From assembly GCA_910587715.1 (NCBI GenBank), contig CAJUMV010000023.1, positions 1 through 62,810 on the forward strand: a stretch of 62,810 bases of DNA, in the 5' to 3' direction. Source of the stretch: an uncultured Lachnospiraceae bacterium (GTDB lineage Bacteria; Bacillota; Clostridia; Lachnospirales; Lachnospiraceae). The notes beneath the pieces are model-generated. The model was given only the letters and a program-made list of their open reading frames with translations. It did no database searches and was not told the DNA's origin. Positions 1-9,300 of the stretch are shown here, piece by piece; the first letter of the stretch is position 1; each line of letters opens with the position of its first letter. Position numbers and translations under genes: made by a program.

Positions 1-38
1 TCAATACTATTTTAAAATTATTTTTTGATATTTACGAA

Positions 39-67
39 TTGCATAATACGTTGTGGAATGTTATAAT
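39..67 (+). promoter_or_regulatory. Sigma-A promoter of the exonuclease gene
   Basis: TTGCAT at 39-44 and TATAAT at 62-67 are separated by 17 bases. Transcription would start near 74, giving a leader of roughly 110 nt before the TTG start at 183. No obvious hairpin was seen in that leader. Confidence 0.6.
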
Positions 68-182
68 ATATAAAATCTCTTTTATATTTAAGTTGCAGAT
101 GAGACAAATTAAAATTTATGGAACTAACTAAGACGGTGACGTTTCTCAACAAATGATAGTTATATTTAAATGGGTGATATGA

Positions 183-779
183 TTGATTTACGGGATATTA
201 GATATCGAAATGACTTGCGATGGCAAGCAGGATAATGGAAAATTTATTGATGATGGAAGAATGAAGCGCGCACAGAGAGAAATTATATCTGTGGGATTTG
301 TTGTTTGCGATGACAAATACAATATTAAAAACAGATATTCATCATTTGTAAAGCCTGTTAACAACCCCACAATTACAGATTATTGCGAGAATTTAACAGG
401 GATTACACAAAATGATATCAACCACGGAAAAAAGTGTAATAATGCTTTTCGCGATATTAGAGAAATGTGCAAAAAATATTCCATAAATTATATCTTTACA
501 TTTGGTAACGCGGATAAAGACGGAATTATAGTATCTGCCAAGTGGATTAAAAAAAAGAAGGAAAAAGTAAATAATTTGTATTTTATCTCAGAGAAAATCA
601 TTGATGTAAAACCTGCAATTCTAAAAGGGATAAACTGCAAAAATTATAGAAGAAGTCCAAGCTTATCCAAAATTGCTGAGATATTGAGCGTTAAAATAAA
701 AGGTAAACACCACAATGCATTAAATGATGCAATTTTGTTATATGAAATATGCAAAGAACTTAATGTACAGGTAGTATAG
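183..779 (+). CDS. DEDDh-type 3'-5' exonuclease (KapD/Eri1-like)
   Basis: The 198-residue protein has the three exonuclease motifs of the RNase T/DnaQ fold: D7-x-E9 in motif I (LDIEMTC), a G-x-x-D motif around D111, and H177-x-A-x-x-D182 in motif III. Families with this arrangement remove nucleotides from RNA or DNA 3' ends using two metal ions. The start is a TTG, because the nearby ATG codons lie in other frames and the in-frame GTG at 174 runs into a stop. The gene is AT-rich and uses lysine and asparagine heavily, unlike the ribosomal genes beside it, which suggests recent acquisition. It may be co-transcribed with the HTH gene that follows. The exact substrate cannot be told from sequence. 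Confidence 0.72.
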   Translation: MIYGILDIEMTCDGKQDNGKFIDDGRMKRAQREIISVGFVVCDDKYNIKNRYSSFVKPVNNPTITDYCENLTGITQNDINHGKKCNNAFRDIREMCKKYSINYIFTFGNADKDGIIVSAKWIKKKKEKVNNLYFISEKIIDVKPAILKGINCKNYRRSPSLSKIAEILSVKIKGKHHNALNDAILLYEICKELNVQVV

Positions 780-853
780 GCAACTTACTACTTCTGGTCT
801 TCATGAAAACATATTTGCAAAAAATACCATTTAATAGAAAGGAACGTAAATTT

Positions 854-1318
854 ATGGGTTACGGTCAAAATCTAAAAGATATTTTAGACAACAAAGGCAT
901 GACAGTAAAGGAACTTGCGCTAAAAGCGAAAATCGCTCCCACAACGCTTTATTCGATTATCCATCGAGACACTGCTATCCGTTTTGACACTGCACTTAGA
1001 ATTTCTAATATATTGGATATCCCCATCAGTTCTATCTGCAAGGATAACCCCTATGACGATATCGAAACCTTACCCGCACTTCCATCTGACAGTGAAAAGT
1101 GGAATATTAACAGCCATAAGAACGCCTATATATCAGACCGTACCGCCCGCATATTAAAAAAATTTGATTACACAGAACTTCCTATGGTAGATGAGTTGAT
1201 TGCGGATTTATATGTGCTGGACGATATAACCAGACGGGATTTGTTTGAATATGCAAAAATGCTGAAGAAAAATCATACTTCTCCTGAAAGAGCCGCTGAT
1301 TTGAAAGATATAAAATAG
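854..1318 (+). CDS. XRE-family helix-turn-helix regulator
   Basis: A 154-residue protein whose first 70 residues form a Cro/CI-type HTH (LKDILDNKGMTVKELALKAK, then a second helix pair beginning APTTLYSII). The C-terminal half is helical and has no recognised domain. ATG 854 is preferred over the in-frame ATG at 803 because it follows an AAAGGAA ribosome binding site at a proper distance and begins directly with the HTH (MGYGQNLKDIL). It lies 74 bases after the exonuclease gene and points toward tuf. Such pairs of a small nuclease and a regulator are common in mobile islets, but no recombinase is visible here. Confidence 0.75.
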   Translation: MGYGQNLKDILDNKGMTVKELALKAKIAPTTLYSIIHRDTAIRFDTALRISNILDIPISSICKDNPYDDIETLPALPSDSEKWNINSHKNAYISDRTARILKKFDYTELPMVDELIADLYVLDDITRRDLFEYAKMLKKNHTSPERAADLKDIK

Positions 1319-1356
1319 AAAAATAGTGCAAGAATAAAATATCGTAGCCATTTTGT

Positions 1357-1382
1357 AGCCACTTTAGTTCCCTAAAGTGGCT
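1357..1382 (+). terminator. Terminator after the HTH gene
   Basis: A perfect 11-bp stem (AGCCACTTTAG / CTAAAGTGGCT) with a 4-nt loop lies 38 bases after the HTH stop. The following bases are only weakly T-rich, so termination strength is uncertain. TAGCCA at 1345 and 1356 forms an 11-bp-spaced direct repeat overlapping the left arm. Confidence 0.55.
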
Positions 1383-1390
1383 TTCCACGT

Positions 1391-1423
1391 AAAAAGGGTT
1401 CCGGAGGAATCTCCGAAACCCTT
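1391..1423 (-). terminator. Terminator of tuf / end of str operon
   Basis: Read on the minus strand this is a 13-bp hairpin with one mismatch (AAGGGTTTCGGAG / CTCCGGAACCCTT) running into a T stretch, 23 bases after the tuf stop codon. It is a standard intrinsic terminator. Confidence 0.8.
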
Positions 1424-1445
1424 GAATTTACTGTAATTCTATTGA

Positions 1446-2633
1446 TTACTCGATGATAGTAGCCACACGTCCAGAACCAACAGTTCTACCACCCTCACGA
1501 ATAGCAAACGTCAAACCCTGCTCCATAGCGATCGGATGAATCAGCTCGATGGTCATCTCTACGTTATCACCAGGCATGCACATCTCTGTGCCCTCAGGAA
1601 GGTTACATACACCTGTGATGTCCGTTGTTCTGAAGTAGAACTGAGGACGATAGTTGTTGAAGAAAGGTGTATGACGGCCACCCTCGTCCTTTGTCAGAAC
1701 GTATACCTGAGCCGTAAATTTCTTGTGGCAGGTAACTGTGCCGGGTTTAGCAAGAACCTGTCCTCTCTCGATATCTGTTCTCTGGATACCACGAAGCAGA
1801 ACACCGATGTTATCACCAGCCTGAGCCTCGTCAAGCAGCTTACGGAACATCTCGATACCGGTTACAACAGACTTCTGAGTCTCTTCCTTCACGCCGATGA
1901 TTTCAACTTCATCAGACATATGCAGCGTACCACGCTCTACTCTACCAGTAGCAACGGTACCGCGGCCTGTGATGGAGAATACGTCCTCGACAGGCATAAG
2001 GAAAGGCTTATCTGTATCACGCTGAGGATCCGGGATATACTCGTCAACTGTGCTCATGAGCTCCATGATCTTGTCGCCCCACTCGCCCTGAGGATCTTCC
2101 AGTGCTTTCAGAGCGGAACCCTTAACGATCGGGCAGTCTGTGAACTCATACTCCTCAAGCTGCTCGGTGATCTCCATCTCAACCAGCTCCAACAGCTCGG
2201 GATCGTCTACCATATCGCACTTGTTCATGAACACTACGATATAAGGCACGCCTACCTGACGGGACAGAAGGATATGCTCCTTGGTCTGTGCCATAACGCC
2301 GTCGGTAGCAGCTACAACGAGGATAGCGCCGTCCATCTGAGCAGCACCGGTGATCATGTTCTTAACGTAGTCAGCATGGCCGGGGCAGTCAACGTGTGCA
2401 TAGTGTCTCTTGTCTGTCTCATACTCAACGTGAGCAGTAGAGATGGTGATACCTCTCTCTCTCTCCTCGGGAGCCTTATCAATGTTCTCGAAATCAGTAG
2501 CTGTGTTACCTGCAACTCTCTCAGACAGCACCTTTGTGATTGCTGCGGTCAGAGTTGTTTTACCATGGTCAACGTGACCGATGGTGCCAATATTACAATG
2601 GGGTTTGTTTCTCTCAAATTTAGCTTTAGCCAT
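1446..2633 (-). CDS. tuf: Elongation factor Tu
   Basis: EF-Tu delivers aminoacyl-tRNA to the ribosomal A site using GTP. The 395-residue length is normal. The P-loop GHVDHGKT (about residues 19-26), the switch I RGITI, the DCPGH switch II and the NKCD guanine-recognition motif are all present, followed by the two beta-barrel domains. It is the last gene of the rpsL-rpsG-fusA-tuf set, lies 118 bases after fusA and has its own promoter in that gap. A strong AAGGAGG site precedes the ATG. Confidence 0.98.
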   Translation of the reverse strand: MAKAKFERNKPHCNIGTIGHVDHGKTTLTAAITKVLSERVAGNTATDFENIDKAPEERERGITISTAHVEYETDKRHYAHVDCPGHADYVKNMITGAAQMDGAILVVAATDGVMAQTKEHILLSRQVGVPYIVVFMNKCDMVDDPELLELVEMEITEQLEEYEFTDCPIVKGSALKALEDPQGEWGDKIMELMSTVDEYIPDPQRDTDKPFLMPVEDVFSITGRGTVATGRVERGTLHMSDEVEIIGVKEETQKSVVTGIEMFRKLLDEAQAGDNIGVLLRGIQRTDIERGQVLAKPGTVTCHKKFTAQVYVLTKDEGGRHTPFFNNYRPQFYFRTTDITGVCNLPEGTEMCMPGDNVEMTIELIHPIAMEQGLTFAIREGGRTVGSGRVATIIE

Positions 2634-2708
2634 TTCTAAAGTCCTCCTTAAAATAATTTACTGTCTTCGTTCCTATAACCGTCCGGTAAATTGAATCCGC
2701 TACCATTG

Positions 2709-2737
2709 ATTATATTAAAGATTACCAAGTTTTTCAA
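2709..2737 (-). promoter_or_regulatory. Internal promoter for tuf
   Basis: On the minus strand TTGAAA (2737-2732) and TATAAT (2714-2709) are 17 bases apart in the fusA-tuf gap. This would let tuf be expressed above the level of the rest of the operon. Confidence 0.65.
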
Positions 2738-2751
2738 GCATTTTCTTTGTA

Positions 2752-4869
2752 TTACTTACTCTTTGCAGCCAATACCTTCTCCTGTACGCTCTTGGGTACC
2801 TGTTCGTATTTTTCAAAGAACATGGAATAATTTCCACGTCCCTGTGTCTTGGAACGTAAGTCGGTGGAATAGCCAAACATTTCGGCAAGAGGCACATAAC
2901 CCTTAACCATCTTACCACCGCCGATATCCTCCATACCCTCGATGCGGCCGCGGCGGGAATTGATATCGCCGATTACATCGCCCATATACTCCTCGGGCAT
3001 GGTTACTTCCACCTTCATGATAGGCTCAAGCAGCACAGGATTCGCCTTCTTCATGGCTTCCTTGAAACACATGGAACCTGCAATGTGGAAAGCCATCTCG
3101 GAAGAATCGACCTCATGGTAAGAACCGTCGTATACGTTAGCAGATACGCCCAGTACAGGGAATCCGCCGAGGATACCTGCCTTGGAAGCTTCCTCGATAC
3201 CTTCGCCGACTGCCGGAATATACTCTTTCGGAATTGCACCGCCGACAACGGAGGTCTCAAACTTGAATGTCTCCTCACCGTTGGGATCCATAGGCTCAAA
3301 TTTAACCTTACAGTGACCATACTGTCCACGACCACCGGACTGCTTCGCGTACTTGTACTCCTGATCCACAGGCTTGGTAAAGGTCTCCTTGTAGGCAACC
3401 TGAGGTGCGCCCACGTTAGCTTCCACCTTGAACTCACGCAGTAATCTGTCAACGATGATCTCCAGATGGAGCTCGCCCATACCTGCAATGATTGTCTGGC
3501 CTGTCTCCTGATCCGTGTGAGCACGGAAGGTCGGATCTTCCTCGGCAAGCTTTGCAAGCGCCTCGCCCATCTTACCCTGACCCGCTTTGGTCTTGGGCTC
3601 GATAGCCAGCTCGATAACGGGCTCCGGGAACTCCATGGACTCCAGAATAACAGGATGCTGCTCATCACAAATAGTATCGCCCGTCGCAGTGAACTTAAAC
3701 CCTACTGCCGCCGCAATATCGCCGGAATATACTTTATCAAGCTCAGCTCTCTTGTTTGCGTGCATCTGCAGGATACGTCCGATACGCTCCTTCTTGTCCT
3801 TCGTCGCATTGTATACATAGGAACCGGAATTACAGGTGCCGGAGTACACACGGAAGAACGCCAGCTTACCCACAAAAGGATCCGCCATAATCTTGAATGC
3901 AAGCGCGGAGAAAGGCTCCTCATCAGAGGAATGTCTCACGATCTCGTTGCCTTCCAGATCCGTACCCTTGATCGCCTCGATATCCGTAGGCGCAGGCATA
4001 TACTCTAAAACCGCATCCAAAAGTTTCTGTACACCCTTATTTCTGTAAGCGGAACCACAGCATACAGGGATTGCCTTACACTCGCAGGTTCCTTTTCTGA
4101 GAGCGGCCTTAAGCTGCTCTGCGGAAGGCTCCTCACCCTCCAGATACATCATGGTCAGATCATCGTCCAGCTCGCAGATTTTCTCAATCAGCTGATCGTG
4201 GTACTCGTTAGCCTGATCTGCCATATCCTCGGGAACATCTATAATGGAAATGTCCTCACCCTTATCATCATTATAGATATAGGCTTTCATTTCAAACAGG
4301 TCGATAATTCCCTTGAAATCGTCTTCCTTGCCGATAGGCAGCTGTAAGACGATAGCGTTTTTACCCAATCTTGTTCTGATCTGCTCTACAGCCCCGTAGA
4401 AATTTGCGCCCAGGATATCCATCTTGTTAATAAACGCCATTCGGGGTACGTTGTAGGTATCAGCCTGTCTCCACACGTTCTCTGACTGCGGCTCCACACC
4501 GCCCTTTGCACAAAATACGCCTACGGCACCATCAAGTACGCGGAGTGAACGCTCGACCTCTACTGTGAAGTCTACGTGACCGGGAGTATCAATAATATTG
4601 ATACGATGCTCCAATGCACCGGGCTTCGGCTTACAATTCTCTTCCAAAGTCCAATGGCATGTGGTAGCGGCTGATGTGATTGTGATACCTCTTTCCTGCT
4701 CCTGCTCCATCCAGTCCATGGTAGCTGTGCCTTCATGAGTATCACCAATCTTATAGTTTACGCCAGTATAATAAAGGATACGCTCTGTCAATGTGGTTTT
4801 ACCCGCATCGATATGAGCCATAATACCAATATTTCTGGTTCTCTCTAGTGGATATTCTCTTCCAGCCAA
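2752..4869 (-). CDS. fusA: Elongation factor G
   Basis: EF-G is the GTPase that translocates tRNA and mRNA after peptide-bond formation. The 705-residue protein begins with the expected P-loop AHIDAGKTT (about residues 18-26), followed by the RGITI switch, DTPGHVDF and NKMD motifs, domain II, and the C-terminal domains III-V (SGGRGQYGH is the domain IV signature). Length and motif order are normal. It sits between rpsG and tuf in the str arrangement, with an AAGGAGG-type site upstream of its ATG. The 120-base gap to rpsG contains a strong hairpin. Confidence 0.98.
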   Translation of the reverse strand: MAGREYPLERTRNIGIMAHIDAGKTTLTERILYYTGVNYKIGDTHEGTATMDWMEQEQERGITITSAATTCHWTLEENCKPKPGALEHRINIIDTPGHVDFTVEVERSLRVLDGAVGVFCAKGGVEPQSENVWRQADTYNVPRMAFINKMDILGANFYGAVEQIRTRLGKNAIVLQLPIGKEDDFKGIIDLFEMKAYIYNDDKGEDISIIDVPEDMADQANEYHDQLIEKICELDDDLTMMYLEGEEPSAEQLKAALRKGTCECKAIPVCCGSAYRNKGVQKLLDAVLEYMPAPTDIEAIKGTDLEGNEIVRHSSDEEPFSALAFKIMADPFVGKLAFFRVYSGTCNSGSYVYNATKDKKERIGRILQMHANKRAELDKVYSGDIAAAVGFKFTATGDTICDEQHPVILESMEFPEPVIELAIEPKTKAGQGKMGEALAKLAEEDPTFRAHTDQETGQTIIAGMGELHLEIIVDRLLREFKVEANVGAPQVAYKETFTKPVDQEYKYAKQSGGRGQYGHCKVKFEPMDPNGEETFKFETSVVGGAIPKEYIPAVGEGIEEASKAGILGGFPVLGVSANVYDGSYHEVDSSEMAFHIAGSMCFKEAMKKANPVLLEPIMKVEVTMPEEYMGDVIGDINSRRGRIEGMEDIGGGKMVKGYVPLAEMFGYSTDLRSKTQGRGNYSMFFEKYEQVPKSVQEKVLAAKSK

Positions 4870-4903
4870 GGTTATTTCCTCCTTTAAATTATCCCAAAAG
4901 CAC

Positions 4904-4927
4904 GGAAGAAATCTTTAGATTTCTTCC
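4904..4927 (-). other. Hairpin in the rpsG-fusA spacer
   Basis: A perfect 11-bp inverted repeat (GGAAGAAATCT / AGATTTCTTCC) with a 2-base centre, followed on the minus strand by CTTTTGGG. It could be a weak attenuator or an RNA processing site between the S7 and EF-G cistrons. A second GC-rich hairpin (around 4948-4972) lies beside it. Confidence 0.5.
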
Positions 4928-4989
4928 AAGCGAGACATAGATGTTCTTAGGCGGCGTTTTTTAGACGCCTTAGAATATCTTCTCGCTTT

Positions 4990-5460
4990 TTAGAACCGAT
5001 AGTGCGCAAAAGCCTTGTTCGCCTCTGCCATCTTGTGCATATCTTCTTTTCTCTTAACCGCTGCGCCTGTATTGTTGGCAGCGTCCAGAATCTCGTTTGC
5101 AAGTCTCTGCTCCATGGTCTTTTCGCCTCTCTTACGAGAAAACATTACCAGCCAGCGGAGCGCAAGAGCCTGACGTCTGTCAGGGCGAACCTCGATGGGC
5201 ACCTGATAGGTTGCGCCGCCGATACGTCTCGCCTTTACCTCCAGAAGGGGCATAATATTATTCATAGCCTCCTCAAAGACGTCGAGCGCCGGCTTTCCTG
5301 CCTTCTCTTCTACCTTTGCAAACGCCCCATATACAATCTTCTGCGCTACGCCCTTCTTACCGTCCAGCATAATGTTGTTGATAAGCTTGGTCACAACCTT
5401 ATTATTGTATAAAGGATCTGCTAATACATCTCTCTTCGGAATATGTCCTTTACGTGGCAC
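4990..5460 (-). CDS. rpsG: 30S ribosomal protein S7
   Basis: S7 nucleates assembly of the 30S head and contacts tRNA at the E site. The 156-residue sequence has the family's usual length and signatures: MPRKGHIPKRDVL at the start, DPLYNNKVVTKLINNIM, and the conserved RRIGGATYQVP and EVRPDRRQALALRW stretches. An AAGGAGGG site precedes the ATG. It lies second in the str operon after rpsL, across a 209-base spacer that contains small hairpins. Confidence 0.98.
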   Translation of the reverse strand: MPRKGHIPKRDVLADPLYNNKVVTKLINNIMLDGKKGVAQKIVYGAFAKVEEKAGKPALDVFEEAMNNIMPLLEVKARRIGGATYQVPIEVRPDRRQALALRWLVMFSRKRGEKTMEQRLANEILDAANNTGAAVKRKEDMHKMAEANKAFAHYRF

Positions 5461-5669
5461 GATTCTTCCCTCCTTATTAAAAATAATAAATCTCAGGTAC
5501 TCACATGTGTCCTCTAATTCAATGTGTCCGTGCGGTATTTCTTTCTATAACGATAAGAATCCCAACACTAAATTAGTTCTGTTTGTGGTACTGACGACCT
5601 TCTCAGCCTAAAATACTCCAAGCGGAGGTTTGCTGTGCAAACCTCTTGAAGTTAAATTGCGAAGCAATT

Positions 5670-6089
5670 TTACTTCGCGGCCTTCGGTCTCTTAGCGCCG
5701 TACTTGGAACGAGCCTGTCTTCTGTTCGCGACTCCTGCGGTATCCAGTGTACCTCTGATAATGTGGTATCGGGTACCGGGCAGGTCCTTGACTCTTCCGC
5801 CGCGGATCAGGACAACGCTATGCTCCTGCAGGTTATGACCCTCGCCGGGAATGTAGCTTGTCACCTCAATTCCGTTGGAAAGACGCACTCTGGCAATCTT
5901 TCTGAGCGCTGAGTTAGGCTTTTTAGGGGTTGCTGTCTTAACAGCGGTGCAGACACCTCTCTTCTGCGGAGAAGCCGTGTCGGTAGCAGCCTTGTGCAGG
6001 GAGTTGTAACCCTTCAACAAAGCAGGCGCCGTAGATTTCTTAACTGATGTCTGACGTCCCTTTCTGACTAACTGGTTAAATGTTGGCAT
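5670..6089 (-). CDS. rpsL: 30S ribosomal protein S12
   Basis: S12 monitors decoding at the A site. The 139-residue protein has the canonical MPTFNQLVRKGR start and the TPKKPNSALRK and GGRVKDLPGTRYH loops. The lysines in these loops are the usual streptomycin-sensitive residues, so this copy looks wild type at the known resistance positions. An in-frame GTG nine bases upstream lies inside the AGGAGGTG ribosome binding site, so ATG 6089 is the start. This is the first gene of the str operon and is driven by the strong promoter at 6178-6206. Confidence 0.98.
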   Translation of the reverse strand: MPTFNQLVRKGRQTSVKKSTAPALLKGYNSLHKAATDTASPQKRGVCTAVKTATPKKPNSALRKIARVRLSNGIEVTSYIPGEGHNLQEHSVVLIRGGRVKDLPGTRYHIIRGTLDTAGVANRRQARSKYGAKRPKAAK

Positions 6090-6146
6090 TCTTTTCACCT
6101 CCTGTGGGAATATAAAGTAATGGTATTTTGGCGCACAAAAGCGCGC

Positions 6147-6201
6147 AAAAAAAACGCATTCATGTGCACACTATCCTAGTATACTTGCCCATGAATGCGT
6201 T
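6147..6201 (-). terminator. rpoC terminator enclosing the str promoter
   Basis: On the minus strand AACGCATTCATG pairs perfectly with CATGAATGCGTT across a loop of about 25 nt and is followed by a run of T. RNA from rpoC would form this hairpin. The -35 box of the str promoter abuts the 5' arm, the spacer covers that arm, and the -10 box lies in the loop. Confidence 0.75.
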
Positions 6202-6206
6202 GTCAA
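6178..6206 (-). promoter_or_regulatory. Consensus sigma-A promoter of rpsL-rpsG-fusA-tuf
   Basis: TTGACA (6206-6201) and TATACT (6183-6178) are separated by exactly 17 bases on the minus strand. The predicted start near 6171 falls in the loop of the upstream terminator, so RNA from this promoter lacks the 5' arm and cannot form it. Confidence 0.85.
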
Positions 6207-6217
6207 TATATTTTTTC

Positions 6218-6371
6218 AGTTCAGGCAGAACAAATCTATCTGGCAAATCATGCTTGCATGAATTTGACAGATGGATGCAGCTCTGAGGGAGCGCCCGTTT
6301 ATGAGCAAAAGAAGTTGCGAAGCAACGAAAAGCGCTGCAAGCGCGATTTTGCGAATGGCGCGCGCTGAACT
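6218..6371. repeat. 154-bp structured dispersed element, copy 1
   Basis: The element fills the space between the rpoC stop and the str promoter. It is bounded by a 7-bp inverted repeat (AGTTCAG / CTGAACT) and contains internal palindromes, including CATGCTTGCATG and GTTGC-gaa-GCAAC. A second 154-bp copy lies at 38877-39030. The closing stem and the GTTGC hairpin differ between the copies by paired substitutions that keep base pairing. It has no convincing independent start codon or ribosome binding site. Confidence 0.8.
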
Positions 6372-6375
6372 CGCC

Positions 6376-9300
6376 CTACTCCACCGGCTCCAGCTCTTCC
6401 TCGGCATCCACAAAATCCTCCGCCTCGTCGAGCCCGTCGTCCAGCTCCTCAATTTCCTCGATCTCTTCCATATCATCCGCGTTCTCGAGTTCTTCGTCCT
6501 CGTAGGAACCGTCCTCAAATTCCAGTTCGTCCTCCATCTGCAGACGGCTGAGAAGATTCTCGTCCGTGCTCAGTCTCGTGTCGCGGTAGCGTCTCATACC
6601 CGTACCTGCGGGAATCAGCTTACCAATGATCACGTTCTCCTTCAGACCAATCAGGGAATCTACCTTACCCTTGATTGCCGCCTCTGTCAGAACCTTGGTC
6701 GTCTCCTGGAAGGATGCCGCCGACAGGAAGGAATCGGTTGCCAGCGCTGCCTTGGTGATACCGAGCAGGATCTGCTTGCCTTCCGCGGGCTCCTTGCCCT
6801 CCTTGAAGAGCTCCTCGTTCATGTCCTCATAATCCAGAACATCCACCAGCGTACCCGGCAGGAAATCGGTATCGCCGCTGTTCTCGATGCGGACTTTTTT
6901 CAGCATCTGACGCACGATGACCTCGATGTGCTTATCGGAGATATCCACACCCTGCAGGCGGTACACTCTCTGTACCTCGCGGAGCATGTAATCCTGTACG
7001 GCACGAATGCCTTTGATTTTCAGCAAATCATGCGGATTTACACTACCCTCTGTCAGCTCGTCACCGGCTTCCAGTGTCGCACCGTCCAGCACCTTGATTC
7101 TGGAACCGTAAGGAATCAGATAGGTCTTGGACTCGCCGGTCTCATCGTTGGTGATCACGATTTCTCTCTTCTTCTTTGTATCTTTAATGGTCGCCACACC
7201 GCCGAACTCTGCAATAATCGCCAGTCCTTTCGGCTTACGCGCCTCAAAAAGCTCCTCTACACGGGGAAGACCCTGTGTGATATCGTCGCCTGCCACACCG
7301 CCGGTATGGAAGGTACGCATGGTAAGCTGTGTACCGGGCTCACCGATGGACTGCGCCGCAATAATGCCGACAGCCTCGCCGACCTGAACCGCCTCGCCGG
7401 TCGCCATATTCGCGCCGTAGCACTTCGCGCAGATACCTACATGGGAACGGCAGGTTAAGATCGTGCGGATCTTGACTTCCTCCACGGGCTCACCCTTCTC
7501 GTTCACGCCTACGCTTAAAATCTTCTCCGCGCGGGCGGGAGTGATCATGTGGTTTCTCTTCACGATCATCTTGCCGTCTTTATCCTTGATATCCTCACAG
7601 GAGAAACGTCCTGTAATTCTGTCCTTCAATCCCTCGATGGTCTCCTTGCCGTCCATGAACGCCTTGACCACCATGCCGGGAAGCTCATCTTTGCCCTCGC
7701 AACAGTCCGTCTCGCGGATGATCAGCTCCTGCGAAACGTCCACCATACGTCTGGTCAGATAGCCGGAGTCAGCGGTTCTAAGCGCGGTATCGGACAGACC
7801 TTTACGAGCGCCGTGCGCCGACATAAAATACTCCAGCACGTCCAGACCTTCACGGAAATTGGACTTAATCGGCAGCTCGATGGTACGTCCCGTCGTATCC
7901 GCCATCAGTCCGCGCATACCAGCAAGCTGTTTGATCTGCTGGTTGGAACCACGGGCTCCGGAATCCGCCATCATATAAATATTATTGTATTTATCCAGAC
8001 CGGAAAGCAGCACTTCCGTCAATTCTTTATCGGTGTCGTTCCAAGTCTCCACAACCGCACGGTATCTCTCCTCTTCCGTAATCAGTCCTCTGCGGAAGTT
8101 CTGGGAAATCTTATCTACCGTCGCCTGCGCCGCCTCCAGCATTTCCTCTTTCTTCGCGGGCACCGTCATATCGGAAATAGAAACCGTCATAGCCGCCTGC
8201 GTGGAATATTTATAACCGGTTGACTTGATCAGGTCAAGCACCTCAGCCGTCCGTACCGCGCCGTGAATATTGATAACTTTCTCAAGGATCTGCTTTAACT
8301 GCTTCTTGCCCACATGGAAATCCACTTCCGGCTTCAGGAAGTTTTCCGGAACCGTTCTGTCCACATAACCCAAATCCTGTGGCAGAATCTCGTTGAAGAG
8401 GAATCTTCCCAGCGTGGACTCCACATTGCCGGACACCTCTTTCCCGTCGGCATCCTTCTTTGTCACCCTGACATTAATCCTTGAGTGAAGGGTACATGCC
8501 TTATTCTCGTAGGCAAGAATCGCCTCGTTCACATTCTTAAAGAACTTGCCTTCTCCAAGCGCGCCGGGTCTCTCCTGTGTCAGATAATAGATGCCGAGCA
8601 CCATATCCTGAGAGGGCACCGCCACAGGACCTCCGTCCGAAGGCTTAAGCAGGTTATTCGGGGAGAGCAGAAGGAATCTGCACTCCGCCTGCGCTTCCAC
8701 GGACAAAGGAAGATGGACAGCCATCTGGTCGCCGTCAAAATCGGCGTTAAACGCGGTACATACGAGCGGATGAAGCTTGATCGCCTTACCTTCCACCAGA
8801 ATCGGCTCAAATGCCTGAATACCGAGTCTGTGCAGGGTAGGTGCACGGTTTAACATCACCGGATGCTCCTTGATAACCTCCTCCAGCACATCCCAGACCT
8901 GTGTGTCCAGTCTCTCCACCAGCTTTTTCGCAGCCTTGATGTTCTGCGAAATGCCGCGGAATACCAGCTCTTTCATCACAAAGGGCTTAAACAGCTCGAT
9001 CGCCATCTCCTTGGGCAGACCGCACTGATAAATTTTCAACTCAGGACCGACCACGATAACGGAACGGCCGGAATAGTCCACACGCTTGCCGAGCAGATTC
9101 TGACGGAAACGGCCGGACTTACCCTTAAGCATATCGGAAAGGGATTTAAGCGCCCTGTTGCCGGGGCCTGTCACGGGTCTGCCTCTCCTGCCGTTGTCAA
9201 TCAGCGCGTCAACCGCCTCCTGCAGCATACGCTTCTCGTTGCGGACAATGATATCGGGAGCGCCAAGCTCCAAAAGTCTTTTCAGACGATTGTTTCTGTT

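Noticed and set aside
6216..6518. Similar peptides (containing ARAIRKIAL) read from both copies of the 154-bp element, including 38872-39054
   Set aside because: The frame runs on from antisense of rpoC or glf and has no start signal of its own. The differences between copies keep base pairing, pointing to structure rather than coding.
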